DNA of 64,000 nucleotides, from contig CAZMGV010000002.1 in NCBI GenBank assembly GCA_964565925.1, positions 248,001 to 312,000 of the forward strand, in the 5' to 3' direction. The position numbers and the translations under genes are program-made. Of this stretch, positions 33,465 through 43,065 are shown one piece after another. The stretch's first letter is position 1. Every line of letters starts with the position of its first letter. This DNA comes from CAZMGV01 sp964565925. GTDB lineage: Bacteria; JAGRBM01; JAHCIT01. Below the pieces are notes generated by a model. The model was not told where the DNA came from, ran no database searches, and was given only the letters and a program-made list of their open reading frames with translations.

Positions 33465-34082
33465 ATGGGTTTCCAGAAACGAATACCGGGCTCCTTTGCA
33501 AACTACCTCTACTGGGTCCGCCAGGCGGCGGTCCGGCTGCCGGCGCTCACCCGTACGGTGAACGGCCGCGACGGCGTGGACGGGATTTTTCGCGAAGAGA
33601 TCATGCTGGCGGTCACTAGCGTGAACGAATGCCGCTACTGCGAATTCATTCATTCGTCGCTCGCGGAACTGGAAGGCGTGGAACTCGAGGAGATTCACAA
33701 GCTGCTGGACCCCGCGTATGTGCCGGGCGATCCGCGTCTGGCGGCGGCGGTCCACTATGCCCGCGAATGCGCGCAGGCGGGAAAACTCCCACCCTCGAAA
33801 GCGAGCCGTGAGGCGCTCAAACAGTATTTTTCAAAGACCGAGATCGGCGAAATCGAGGCGTCGATCGCCGGTATCCAGCTCGGCAACCTGTCGGGGAATA
33901 CCATCGACGCGTTCGGAGCGCGGCTGACGGGCGACCGGAAATTCACGGAAAAGGGCCTGTTTCTGGAAGCGGTCGTCGCCGGAATCGGAATCGGCGCCGG
34001 CGCCCCGGCGCTGGCGATGGGTGCGGCGGCCAGAGCCGCCGCCCGGCTCCGGGGCAGACGTCTGCCTGCGAAAACCGTCTAG
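33465..34082 (+). CDS. AhpD-like carboxymuconolactone decarboxylase family protein
   Basis: This 205-aa helical protein has the AhpD-type redox motif ECRYCEFIHS (CxxC with following His) at residues about 56-65. The family includes peroxidase partners and carboxymuconolactone decarboxylases. The C-terminal about 35 residues are Ala/Gly/Arg-rich. ATG at 33465 is the first well-placed start; no clear SD. It is divergent from the MBL gene and convergent with the GT2 gene (stops one base apart). Confidence 0.78.
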   Translation: MGFQKRIPGSFANYLYWVRQAAVRLPALTRTVNGRDGVDGIFREEIMLAVTSVNECRYCEFIHSSLAELEGVELEEIHKLLDPAYVPGDPRLAAAVHYARECAQAGKLPPSKASREALKQYFSKTEIGEIEASIAGIQLGNLSGNTIDAFGARLTGDRKFTEKGLFLEAVVAGIGIGAGAPALAMGAAARAAARLRGRRLPAKTV

Positions 34083-34083
34083 T

Positions 34084-34776
34084 TCAGTATTCCTTGCTCA
34101 GCCAGCCGAAATGGACGATGTGCCACAGGGCGGCCACGCCGTCTTTCCAGCCGATCTTTTTGCCTTCGTCGAAGGTCCGGCGGTTGTAGCTGATCGGCAC
34201 TTCATAGATCGGTATCTGGCGGCGGGCGAGCTTGGCGGTCACTTCGGGCTCGAAACCGAACCGGTCGGATTTCAGCGGAACCGCCTGGATCACCTCGCGC
34301 TTGAAGCACTTGTAGCAGGACTCCATGTCGGTGAGGTCGAGGTCGTTCACCACGTTTCCGAAAGTCGTGAGCGTCCAGTTTACGAAGTAGTGCCAGAACG
34401 GGGACTTGCCGCGCCAGCCATCGGCATAGCGGCTGCCATAGGTCACCTCGCACAGGCCCTTGCGCAGCGGCTCCAGAAGCACCGGATAGTCGGCCGGATC
34501 GTATTCGAGATCCGCGTCCTGGATCAGGACGTACTTTCCGGCCGCTTCCTGGAATCCGCGCCGGAGCGCCGCGCCTTTGCCCATGTTTTGGGGCTGCAGC
34601 GCGATCCGGACCTTCGGATGGTTGATCGTCGCGAGAATATCCCGGGTGCCGTCGGTGGACCCGTCGTCCACGATCACGATTTCCAGATCGAGTCCGGTCG
34701 CAATCACCCGGTCCACGATCTTCGTGATCGTGTCGCGCTCGTTGTAGCAGGGAATGACGACCGACAGTTCAGGCAT
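34084..34776 (-). CDS. Family 2 glycosyltransferase (dolichol-phosphate mannosyltransferase-like)
   Basis: This 230-aa GT-A enzyme starts LSVVIPCYNERDTI, has VDDGSTDGT, the metal-binding motif QDADLEYDP and the acceptor motif DLTDMESCYKCF. Such enzymes transfer a sugar from a nucleotide donor to a polyprenyl phosphate or similar lipid. It has no C-terminal membrane helices. It follows UXS by 42 bp in the ugd-UXS-GT2 run, so the donor may be UDP-xylose or UDP-glucuronate, though this is inference. Confidence 0.87.
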   Translation of the reverse strand: MPELSVVIPCYNERDTITKIVDRVIATGLDLEIVIVDDGSTDGTRDILATINHPKVRIALQPQNMGKGAALRRGFQEAAGKYVLIQDADLEYDPADYPVLLEPLRKGLCEVTYGSRYADGWRGKSPFWHYFVNWTLTTFGNVVNDLDLTDMESCYKCFKREVIQAVPLKSDRFGFEPEVTAKLARRQIPIYEVPISYNRRTFDEGKKIGWKDGVAALWHIVHFGWLSKEY

Positions 34777-34818
34777 TGAGATAGTCGTAACCGGGAGACC
34801 CGGCGCAAGACAACCGGA

Positions 34819-35802
34819 TCAGACCGGGCTGAGCCGTCTGCGGAAATCCTCGATGGTCAGCTTGAGACCCGTATCCAGCGGCACATGGGGGTTCCAGCCG
34901 AGCAGGTTCCTGGCTCTCGTGAGATCCGGCTGGCGCTGGAGCGGATCGTCCTTGGGGAGCGGTCTGTAAACGACTTCCGACTTCGTCCCGACGAGCGCGC
35001 GGATCAGGAGCGCAAACTCGGTAATGGTTTTCTCGAACGGCGTGCCGAGATTCACCGGGCCGCGTACATCCGACAGCGACAGCCTGAGCAGCCCGTCGAC
35101 CAGATCGCTGACGTAACAGAACGACCGCGTCTGGCGGCCGTCACCGTAGACGGTGAGCGGCTCGTTCCTGAGCGCCTGGCAGATCAGGTTCGGGACCACT
35201 CGGCCGTCGTCCATTTGCATCCGAGTACCGTAGGTATTGAAAATGCGCGCGATCCGCACGTTCGCCCCGCGTTTCGATTCGTAGGCCGTGGAGAGCGCTT
35301 CCGCATAGCGTTTCGCTTCGTCGTACATCGAACGCGGCCCGACCGGGTTCACATGACCCCAGTAGGATTCGGGCTGCGGATGCACCTGCGGGTCGCCGTA
35401 TACTTCGCTGGTGGACGCCTGGAGAAAAACCGCCTTCTCTCTCACGGCAAGCTGCAGGAGGTTTTCCGTGCCGAGGGAGCCGGTTCGCAGGGTCTCGACA
35501 GCCCATTTCGCGTAGTGAACGGGGGACGCCGGAGACGCCAGGTTGAACACGAAATGGACCGGGGCGTTCAGCTCCGGCAGGGGTACGGTTATGTCGTGAC
35601 GCTTGTAGGCGAGCCGACCCGTCTTCAGCGCGGCGGTCAGGTTTGCCGGGTCACCGGTCATCTCGTTGTCGAGAACCGTCACCGTGGCGCCCAGCTTCAG
35701 CAGCTGGTCTGACAGATGTGAGCCGACAAAACCGGCGCCGCCGGAGACAACCGCGTGCCGGCCGCTGAACGCTCCGGCCGGAATTTCAGTCGTGCCGCTC
35801 AA
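34819..35802 (-). CDS. UDP-glucuronate decarboxylase (UDP-xylose synthase)
   Basis: This 327-aa extended SDR has GGAGFVGSHL, the UXS-diagnostic NLASPASPVHY, STSEVYGDP, HPQPESYWGHVNPVGPRSMYDE with catalytic Tyr, and RIFNTYGTRM. It converts UDP-glucuronate to UDP-xylose using bound NAD. It starts at a TTG (35802) that overlaps the ugd stop by 4 bases (TTGA) with GGAGG 9 bp upstream, so translation is coupled. The pathway UDP-glucose to UDP-xylose is thus complete in one operon. Confidence 0.93.
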   Translation of the reverse strand: MSGTTEIPAGAFSGRHAVVSGGAGFVGSHLSDQLLKLGATVTVLDNEMTGDPANLTAALKTGRLAYKRHDITVPLPELNAPVHFVFNLASPASPVHYAKWAVETLRTGSLGTENLLQLAVREKAVFLQASTSEVYGDPQVHPQPESYWGHVNPVGPRSMYDEAKRYAEALSTAYESKRGANVRIARIFNTYGTRMQMDDGRVVPNLICQALRNEPLTVYGDGRQTRSFCYVSDLVDGLLRLSLSDVRGPVNLGTPFEKTITEFALLIRALVGTKSEVVYRPLPKDDPLQRQPDLTRARNLLGWNPHVPLDTGLKLTIEDFRRRLSPV

Positions 35803-37103
35803 CCGAGGTGGCCTCCGACTCCGGTGTAGCGGAAGCCGAACCCTTCCATCCGTTTGCGCCGGTAGAGGTTACGGCCGTCCACGATGACCCGGCCCCGCAT
35901 CAGTGACAGCAGGCGGTCGAAATCAGGCTCCCTGAACTCGTTCCATTCGGTAAGGACCACCAGCGCGTCGGCGTCTTTCACCGCGTCGTAGGGTTTCTGG
36001 ACGAGCGTGACGAGCCCGGCGGTCTCGCCCAGGTTTTTTGCCTTGGCTTCCGGATCGTAGGCGGTGATCACCGCACCGAGCTTGTGCAGGCCCTCGATGA
36101 CGGTGATCGAGGCGGCGTGACGGCAGTCGTCCGTGCCCGCCTTGAAGGCGAGCCCCCAGATGGCGATCCGTTTGCCGCCGGCGCTTCCGCCCAGCGCCTC
36201 GACGGTCTTTGCGACGATATGGAGTTTCTGGCGTTCATTCACCCGGTGGGTCGCTTCGGCCAGTTCCAGCTGAATTCCCGCATCGTGGCCCAGTTCCCGG
36301 TAGGCGAGCACGTCCTTGGGAAAGCACGATCCGCCGTATCCGGGTCCGGGGAACAGGAACCCTTCGCCGATTCGCGGATCGCTGCCGATGCCGCGCCGGA
36401 CGGCATTGATGTCGGCGCCGACTTTTTCCGTGAGCAGCGCCAGTTCGTTCACAAACGAAATCCGCATCGCCAGGTAGGCGTTCGCCGCGTATTTGCTGAG
36501 CTCGCTGCTGGCGATGTCCATCCGGTGAATGGGCTTATTTGTGCGGACGAACGGGGCGTAGAGCGCGTCGAAAGTTTCAAAGACTCCCGGACTTTCCGCG
36601 CCCACGATCACCCGGTCGGGCTTGAGGAAATCGTTGACGGCGGTGCCTTCCTTCAGGAACTCCGGGTTCGAGGCGACGTCGAACGGGACCTTTGCCGTCT
36701 CGGCCACCCAGCCCTGGATTTTGCGCGTGGTCCCCACCGGAGCGGTGCTCTTCAGGGTGACGATAGTACCGGGAGCGATAATCGGCCCGAGCCCGCGGGC
36801 GACGGCCTCGATATGCCGGGTGTCGCAGTGGCCGTCCGGGCCCGGCGGCGTCGATACGCAGATGAAGACGATCTGGCGGTTGGCCGCCGCCTTCAGATCG
36901 GTGGTGAAACTGAGCCGTTCGCCCTTGCGGTTGCGCTGGATCAGGTGATCGAGCCCCGCCTCGTAGATCGGGCATTCGCCGCGGCCGAGCGCGGCGATCC
37001 GCGCTTCGTCGATGTCCACCATGACCACGTCGTTGCCGGTCTCGGCGAGACAGGTTCCGGTGACCAGACCGACATATCCGGCTCCAACGACGGCGATCCG
37101 CAT
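35799..37103 (-). CDS. ugd: UDP-glucose 6-dehydrogenase
   Basis: This 434-aa enzyme oxidises UDP-glucose to UDP-glucuronate with two NAD+. Features: N-terminal Rossmann GAGYVGLVTG, TVTLKSTAPVG-type strand, the catalytic Cys in GPGYGGSCFPKD, and a C-terminal UDP-binding domain with GLAFKAGTDD. SD AGGAGG precedes the ATG at 37103. It is the first gene of the ugd-UXS-GT2 run. A 136-bp divergent promoter region (37104-37239) separates it from the PLP gene. Confidence 0.95.
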   Translation of the reverse strand: MRIAVVGAGYVGLVTGTCLAETGNDVVMVDIDEARIAALGRGECPIYEAGLDHLIQRNRKGERLSFTTDLKAAANRQIVFICVSTPPGPDGHCDTRHIEAVARGLGPIIAPGTIVTLKSTAPVGTTRKIQGWVAETAKVPFDVASNPEFLKEGTAVNDFLKPDRVIVGAESPGVFETFDALYAPFVRTNKPIHRMDIASSELSKYAANAYLAMRISFVNELALLTEKVGADINAVRRGIGSDPRIGEGFLFPGPGYGGSCFPKDVLAYRELGHDAGIQLELAEATHRVNERQKLHIVAKTVEALGGSAGGKRIAIWGLAFKAGTDDCRHAASITVIEGLHKLGAVITAYDPEAKAKNLGETAGLVTLVQKPYDAVKDADALVVLTEWNEFREPDFDRLLSLMRGRVIVDGRNLYRRKRMEGFGFRYTGVGGHLG

Positions 37104-37239
37104 CGGGGAATCGATCCTCCTGAACTGATAACCCGTCCAGTCTAGCCAACCGTTCGGTCAAAACCCCAATCGCCTGAAAATTCCAGGCCCGTCTTCAGGG
37201 ATATTCCGCGCGCGGCCCGGATGCGGCTACGATGGTCCC

Positions 37240-38352
37240 GTGTCCGGTTACCCCCTATTCGACAAATTTTCCCGGCTCGAGCGAACGCTGCCACGCCTTC
37301 CGCTCGGCCGGTTTCCGACGCCGGTGCGCCTGACAGGAAAAGCGGGGTCCATCGATGAACTGTGGGTGAAGGACGACGGGCAGTCGTCGCTCCTCTACGG
37401 CGGCAACAAGGTCCGCAAGCTCGAACTGATTCTCGCGGATGTCCGGCAGAAGGGTTCCACCCGGATCATCACCGCAGGGGGGCTGGGCTCCCATCATGTA
37501 CTGGCTACGGCGCTCTTCGCCCGCGAACAGGGAATCCGCACGACGGGCGTGGTCGTCGAGCAGCCGTGGACGCCGCACGTCCAGGAGATCATCCGGCTCA
37601 ATCATCGTTCCGGCGCCGATCTGGTCCCGGTCCGCTCGCGGACGGCGCTCGCCCTCACACTGCTGAAGGAGTACGCGAAATCAAAGGCGGCCGGCGAGAA
37701 TCCGTATCTGCTGCTCCCCGGCGGGTCCACCCCCCAGGCATCGATCTCGTATGTAAACGCGGCACTCGAACTGGCCGCGCAGGTCCGCGCCGGCGAATGC
37801 CCGGAGCCGGGTTCCATTTTCGTCGCCGCCGGATCGGGCGGAACATCCGCCGGACTTCTGCTTGGGCTGTGTCTGAGCGGTCTCAAAACCCGCCTTCATG
37901 CCGTGCAGGTGGTCGAGCCGCCTTCGTCCTCCCGGTTCGTGGTCAGGACGCTGGCCGAACTCACGCGGCGGCGTCTGGAGAAACTGGCCGGCACTGAAGT
38001 CCCGAAAATTTCGTCCGGAGAACTCGACAGCCGGCTGGTTTTTGAAACCGGTTATATGGGCAGGGAATACGGCGACTGTACACCGGAGGCGATGCGGGCC
38101 GCCCATATGGCCGCCGGCTGGGGCCTGAAGCTGGAAACGACCTATACGGGAAAGACGCTCGCGTGCCTGCTCGATCCGGCGAAACGGTTTACCGGCCGGG
38201 TGATGTTCTGGAACACGCACAATGGAGTGGATCTGTCGGCGGAGGCGGCCAGGGTGAAAGACGGCGAGCTGCCGGAAAACGTCCGGACGGCGCTTGCGCG
38301 AATGATCGACCGTTGTGGACAGAGCCATCCGGACGGCCGGAATAAAGACTGA
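37240..38352 (+). CDS. PLP-dependent enzyme, D-cysteine desulfhydrase/ACC deaminase family
   Basis: This 370-aa fold type II enzyme has DELWVKDDGQSSLLYGGNKVRKLE with the PLP-binding Lys, GGLGSHHVLATALFA for the carboxylate, and the PLP phosphate loop AAGSGGTSAGLLLG. The family desulfhydrates D-cysteine or opens 1-aminocyclopropane-1-carboxylate. The subgroup cannot be settled from sequence. The start is GTG at 37240. The nth gene follows by 4 bp, so they are cotranscribed. Confidence 0.84.
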   Translation: MSGYPLFDKFSRLERTLPRLPLGRFPTPVRLTGKAGSIDELWVKDDGQSSLLYGGNKVRKLELILADVRQKGSTRIITAGGLGSHHVLATALFAREQGIRTTGVVVEQPWTPHVQEIIRLNHRSGADLVPVRSRTALALTLLKEYAKSKAAGENPYLLLPGGSTPQASISYVNAALELAAQVRAGECPEPGSIFVAAGSGGTSAGLLLGLCLSGLKTRLHAVQVVEPPSSSRFVVRTLAELTRRRLEKLAGTEVPKISSGELDSRLVFETGYMGREYGDCTPEAMRAAHMAAGWGLKLETTYTGKTLACLLDPAKRFTGRVMFWNTHNGVDLSAEAARVKDGELPENVRTALARMIDRCGQSHPDGRNKD

Positions 38353-38356
38353 AACC

Positions 38357-39022
38357 ATGCGTGAAACCCTGGAAGCGAAAACCAAGCGGACGGCGGAGAT
38401 CCTGCGGCGCCTCAAGGGGCGCTATCCGGACCCCGAATGCGCGCTCGTCCATGAAACGCCGCTCCAGCTTCTCATCGCCACCATCCTGTCGGCCCAGTGC
38501 ACGGACGTCCGGGTGAACATGGTGACACCGGCGCTCTTCAGGCGGTTTCCGACGGCGAAGGCGTTCGCTCAGGCCGATATACTGGAGATCGAACAGCTCA
38601 TCCGCTCGACCGGCTTCTATCACTCGAAGGCGAAATCGATTCAGGCGACCTGCCGGGATATTGTGGAAAAATTCGGCGGCAAGGTGCCCGGCACCCTTGA
38701 AGAACTGACGACGCTCCGCGGCGTCGGCCGCAAGACCGCGAACGTTATTCTCGGAAATGCTTTCGGCGTGCCGGGGCTGGTCGTCGACACGCATGTGGGG
38801 CGGCTCTCGAGACGCATGGGGCTCACCCGCGAGACCGATCCGGTGAAGGTCGAGTTCGCGATCATGAAACTTCTCCCGCCCGAGGAGTGGACGAACTTCT
38901 CGCACCGGCTCATCTGGCTGGGCCGCGAACTCTGCAGCGCGAGAAAACCGCTATGCGGCGAATGTCTGCTGAAGGATGTCTGTCCGAAGGCGGGGATCAA
39001 AAACGCCGGCGGGAAATCCTGA
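38357..39022 (+). CDS. nth: Endonuclease III
   Basis: This 221-aa base-excision enzyme removes oxidised pyrimidines and nicks at abasic sites. Evidence: helix-hairpin-helix LRGVGRKTANVILGN with the catalytic Lys, VVDTHVGRLSRRMGL with the catalytic Asp, and the [4Fe-4S] ligands CSARKPLCGECLLKDVC (C-x6-C-x2-C-x5-C). Length is normal. ATG at 38357 lies 4 bp after the PLP gene. It converges on the TetR gene, one base between stops. Confidence 0.95.
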   Translation: MRETLEAKTKRTAEILRRLKGRYPDPECALVHETPLQLLIATILSAQCTDVRVNMVTPALFRRFPTAKAFAQADILEIEQLIRSTGFYHSKAKSIQATCRDIVEKFGGKVPGTLEELTTLRGVGRKTANVILGNAFGVPGLVVDTHVGRLSRRMGLTRETDPVKVEFAIMKLLPPEEWTNFSHRLIWLGRELCSARKPLCGECLLKDVCPKAGIKNAGGKS

Positions 39023-39023
39023 T

Positions 39024-39623
39024 TCAGGTGATCAGTTTCTGTGCGAGCCTCAGGACCGCTTTGACGTCCGTGCCCTTGGCGTCGAGGGTTTCGAGCAGCA
39101 GCGCGCCGGTGATCGAGCTGATGAGCAGCGTCGCACGGTTGCGGGCGCCCTCAATATCCTTTTCGCGTCCGGACCGCACATAGTGGGACGCCAGCAGTTC
39201 CTTGTAGTTGATGACCAGCTGGCGGAGCAGGTTCGGGATCTTGCTCGTGGCGTCGTCCACTTCGAGGATGAGGCTCAGCATCATCCGGAACAGTTCGCCC
39301 TGCTTGGAGATGATGTCGAGGTCGTCGTCCGACAGCACCGCGAGGATATCGACCGGAGAAGCGAGAATCTCGCTCTTGTCGGACACTTTCAGCATGAGCT
39401 GCTTGATGGCGTCGTCCAGAATCGCCTGGAGCAGCCCTTCCTTGGTATCGAAGTGCCAGAAAACGGCGGCCGTGGAAATGCCGACGTCCTGGGCGATGGC
39501 CCCCACGGACGTGTTCCGGTACCCGTGCCGGGCAAAATGGCGGACGGCAGTGTCGATAATCGCCTGCCGGGTCTGCTCGGCGGACTGCCCCCGTTTGGTC
39601 GTATTTTTGACGGCCTGCACCAC
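39024..39623 (-). CDS. TetR/AcrR-family transcriptional regulator
   Basis: This 199-aa regulator has an N-terminal helix-turn-helix, AIAQDVGISTAAVFWHFDTKEGLL, followed by a helical ligand-binding domain. The ligand is unknown. The start is GTG at 39623; an 11-bp palindrome GGAACTGTTCC (39624-39634) directly before it could be an autoregulatory site but is short. It could recognise one of the TetR-like palindromes at 259-276 or 29126-29143; nothing in the sequence proves this. It is convergent with nth. Confidence 0.88.
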   Translation of the reverse strand: MVQAVKNTTKRGQSAEQTRQAIIDTAVRHFARHGYRNTSVGAIAQDVGISTAAVFWHFDTKEGLLQAILDDAIKQLMLKVSDKSEILASPVDILAVLSDDDLDIISKQGELFRMMLSLILEVDDATSKIPNLLRQLVINYKELLASHYVRSGREKDIEGARNRATLLISSITGALLLETLDAKGTDVKAVLRLAQKLIT

Positions 39624-39785
39624 GGAACTGTTCCCTTAAAGACCGTTGAGCGAATCTTCCCTAACTAAAGATGATTCCAGACGAATTATCATATCGGAAG
39701 GGCATCCATGGCGCAACCTGCCAGCCTGTGGCCGGGTGGTGACGGGGGTGTCGCGGAGGGCCGGCGGCGGGGGTCCCGGTCTCTA

Positions 39786-39814
39786 TTGATTCCAGAGACC
39801 GGATAGAGCATAAG
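39786..39814 (+). promoter_or_regulatory. Promoter of the tRNA-tuf operon
   Basis: TTGATT (39786-39791), 17 bp, CATAAG (39809-39814), then a GC-rich discriminator GGGCAGGC. It lies about 50 bp upstream of the first tRNA and has the same form as the promoters at 42964 and 55155. Confidence 0.55.
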
Positions 39815-39864
39815 GGGCAGGCTCCGCAGCGTCTTTAGACGAGGCGCGGGGCGTGTTTGTCCCC

Positions 39865-39939
39865 GCTGGCGTAGCTCAATGGTAGAGCAGCGGTTTTGTA
39901 AACCGCCGGTTGTAGGTTCAATTCCTATCGCCAGCTCCA
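39865..39939 (+). tRNA. tRNA-Thr (anticodon UGU)
   Basis: The acceptor GCTGGCG pairs with CGCCAGC. The anticodon stem GCGGT/ACCGC encloses TTTGTAA with anticodon TGT. The T-loop is TTCAATT and the 3' CCA is encoded. First of four tRNAs before tuf, the order also seen in E. coli thrU-tyrU-glyT-thrT-tufB. Confidence 0.97.
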
Positions 39940-40033
39940 GCGTGTGACAGGCGAAAACGCCGCAAGCGGGCCGGCAGTATCCGGGAAACCGGAGATTCCA
40001 GGTCGGCTGGCGGCGCATGTGTCAGTTCCTGAT

Positions 40034-40122
40034 GGAAGCGTGGCCGAGTGGTTAATGGCAGCAGACTGTAAATCTGCCGGGTATTGCTCCCTACGAAGGT
40101 TCGAATCCTTCCGCTTCCACCA
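40034..40122 (+). tRNA. tRNA-Tyr (anticodon GUA)
   Basis: The acceptor GGAAGCG pairs with CGCTTCC. The anticodon loop CTGTAAA holds GTA. A long class II variable arm follows, the T-loop is TTCGAAT, and CCA is encoded. Length 89 nt. Confidence 0.97.
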
Positions 40123-40188
40123 CTTTTCCTGACACGGGCCGGACGGGTGTGAAAGCGCCCGGAAAAGGCTGAAAAGGTTAGCGAGCGG

Positions 40189-40264
40189 GCGGGTTTAGCT
40201 CAGTTGGTAGAGCGCCATCCTTCCAAGTTGGAGGTCACGGGTTCGAGCCCCGTAACCCGCTCCA
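40189..40264 (+). tRNA. tRNA-Gly (anticodon UCC)
   Basis: The acceptor GCGGGTT pairs with AACCCGC. The anticodon loop CTTCCAA holds TCC. The stem CCATC/GTTGG has a T-T mismatch at position 30-40. CCA is encoded. Confidence 0.95.
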
Positions 40265-40289
40265 TATTAAAGGTAGACCGAAGGATCTT

Positions 40290-40365
40290 GCTAACGTAGC
40301 TCAGTTGGTAGAGCACGTCCTTGGTAAGGACGAGGTCGTGGGTTCGATCCCCATCGTTAGCTCCA
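40290..40365 (+). tRNA. tRNA-Thr (anticodon GGU)
   Basis: The acceptor GCTAACG pairs with CGTTAGC. The anticodon loop TTGGTAA holds GGT. CCA is encoded. It lies 35 bp upstream of the tuf start. Confidence 0.97.
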
Positions 40366-40400
40366 GATCACAACCAGCAAAGGCAAGGAAGAACGTAGTC

Positions 40401-41591
<1,191 letters not shown>

Positions 41592-41672
41592 GCGAAACAA
41601 GAGTTACGGACGAAGGTATAACGGGAACGGCCGCTCAAAGGCGGTCCTGAAGCGAGAAGAAGGAGTCCCCTC

Positions 41673-41855
41673 ATGGCATCCGATCACCGAATGGACGTAG
41701 GACTGCGGTGCACCGAGTCGGGTCACATCAACTATGTGACGACACGCAACCGCAACAACACGAAGGAAAAGCTGGAGATCAAGAAGTACAATCCGCATCT
41801 CCGCAAGCACACCATTCACAAGGAAGTGAAGATACAGACACATCAGAAGAACTGA
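41673..41855 (+). CDS. rpmG: 50S ribosomal protein L33 (C-minus form)
   Basis: This 60-aa protein has the L33 core CTESGHINYVTTRNRNNTKE and LEIKKYNPHLRKHTIHKEVK. Three of the four zinc cysteines are absent (only one Cys remains), so this is the zinc-free form. L33 binds 23S rRNA near the E site. SD GAAGGAG precedes the ATG. A 9-bp hairpin overlaps its stop codon and a larger hairpin follows. Confidence 0.94.
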   Translation: MASDHRMDVGLRCTESGHINYVTTRNRNNTKEKLEIKKYNPHLRKHTIHKEVKIQTHQKN

Positions 41856-41924
41856 TGTGTTAAACGGATACACCGCTTCCGCCGGCAGGCGCCTTAACAG
41901 GCAGCCCGGGCCGGCCGGAAGCGG
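41838..41924 (+). promoter_or_regulatory. Two stem-loops at and after the rpmG stop
   Basis: ACACATCAG / CTGATGTGT (loop AAGAA, 41838-41860) is a perfect 9-bp stem that contains the rpmG TGA. A second stem at 41873-41924 has CCGCTTCCG / CGGAAGCGG and, past one bulged base, CCGGC / GCCGG. Neither has a good T run, so RNA processing or partial termination before tRNA-Trp is more likely than full termination. Confidence 0.55.
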
Positions 41925-41960
41925 ACGTCCGTTTTCGGGCATAACCCCGAGAGTTTCCCC

Positions 41961-42037
41961 GGGCCAGTAGCTCCAATTGGTAGAGCAGCGGATTCCAAAT
42001 CCGACGGTTCCAGGTTCGACTCCTGGTTGGCCCGCCA
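41961..42037 (+). tRNA. tRNA-Trp (anticodon CCA)
   Basis: The acceptor GGGCCAG pairs with TTGGCCC (one G-T). The anticodon loop TTCCAAA holds CCA. The T-loop is TTCGACT and CCA is encoded. It lies just before secE, the usual place. Confidence 0.96.
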
Positions 42038-42098
42038 AAATACCCGCCGTCCGGCGTTTTACAGTCCGGACGGCCGTTTGACCCCGGAGGGGCAATCC

Positions 42099-42326
42099 AT
42101 GACGACCCAGGCAGAACAGAAAGAATCGGCAGGCGGCTCCGCAGCGGGCGGGCTGGCGGATTTCCTTCAGGAGACGTGGGAAGAGCGGAAACTGATCGAG
42201 TGGCCGTCGGCTGAAACCGTCAAGCAGGCGACCTGGGTGACGGTGGTGTTTATCGCCATCTGCACGACACTGCTGGGAACCGCGGATTTTATATTCTCGC
42301 GCGTTCTGGGCTGGATGGTCCGGTGA
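42099..42326 (+). CDS. secE: Preprotein translocase subunit SecE
   Basis: This 75-aa protein is the short single-helix form of SecE, which clamps SecY in the translocon. Evidence: an amphipathic segment LQETWEERKLIEWPSAETVKQATWVT (the conserved WPS/T motif) followed by one membrane helix VVFIAICTTLLGTADFIF. It starts at ATG 42099 after GGAGG. Its stop overlaps the nusG GTG. Confidence 0.93.
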   Translation: MTTQAEQKESAGGSAAGGLADFLQETWEERKLIEWPSAETVKQATWVTVVFIAICTTLLGTADFIFSRVLGWMVR

Positions 42327-42949
42327 AAAAGAAGAACTCCGGGACGGAGACCCCCGTGACTGAACAGGCGGCAAAACCGAAGAATCCGGCGTGCAAGTGG
42401 TTCGTGGTCCACACGAGCACCGGTTTCGAAATGAAGGCGCAGAAAGCCCTTCTGGAACGCATCAAGGCGTACCACCTCGAGGACGTTTTCGGCGACGTGC
42501 TGGTGCCCCAGGAGAAGGTCGTCGAGGCCGCCAAGGGTACGGGCAAGAAGAAGACGACCCAGCGCAAGTTCCTGCCGGGCTACATCCTCGTGCAGATGGA
42601 GATGAGCCAGAAGACCTGGCATCTCGTCATGGGAACACCGAAGATCACCGGCTTTGTCGGTGCGGCGAAGGTGGGCGGCGCGGCCTACAACCCGCTGGAC
42701 GTTCCCTCGGTCACGGAAGAAGAGGTCCAGCGGCTCACGGCCCAGATGACCGAGTCGTCCGAAAAGCCGACGGTCCTCAAGTCCTTCGAAAAGGGCGAGA
42801 ACATCCGGGTGGTCGAAGGGCCGTTCGCGAACTTCACGGGCATCGTGGACGAGTTCAAGCCCGAAAAGGGAAAAGTGAAGGTTCTGGTGTCCATTTTCGG
42901 CCGGGCCACCCCGGTCGAACTCGACCTCATGCAGGTCGAACGGGCATAG
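42323..42949 (+). CDS. nusG: Transcription termination/antitermination protein NusG
   Basis: This 208-aa protein has an NGN domain (KWFVVHTSTGFEMKAQKALLERI; RKFLPGYILVQMEM) that binds RNA polymerase and a C-terminal KOW domain (NIRVVEGPFANFTGIVDEF). The start is a GTG that overlaps the secE stop (GTGA). The first about 22 residues are a charged extension. It couples transcription to translation and Rho. Confidence 0.96.
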   Translation: MKKKNSGTETPVTEQAAKPKNPACKWFVVHTSTGFEMKAQKALLERIKAYHLEDVFGDVLVPQEKVVEAAKGTGKKKTTQRKFLPGYILVQMEMSQKTWHLVMGTPKITGFVGAAKVGGAAYNPLDVPSVTEEEVQRLTAQMTESSEKPTVLKSFEKGENIRVVEGPFANFTGIVDEFKPEKGKVKVLVSIFGRATPVELDLMQVERA

Positions 42950-42963
42950 GATTTTGCCCGTTC

Positions 42964-42992
42964 TTGACTTCAGGGGAGCGGGCATATACAAG
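42964..42992 (+). promoter_or_regulatory. Promoter of the rplK-rplA unit
   Basis: TTGACT (42964-42969), 17 bp, TACAAG (42987-42992), then GGCGCTCC. Located about 75 bp upstream of the rplK start. The flanking TTCTTGAC and CAGGGG match the promoter at 55155. Confidence 0.6.
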
Positions 42993-43065
42993 GGCGCTCC
43001 TCCTGCGGGGTGGGCCCGCTAACTTTGGAACGGTAACTTACCGATATTATTAGAGGTTTTGGGCG

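Noticed and set aside
39624..39634. GGAACTGTTCC before the TetR gene as its operator
   Set aside because: Arms are only 5 bp, which occurs often by chance at this GC content. It is mentioned in the gene entry but not called.
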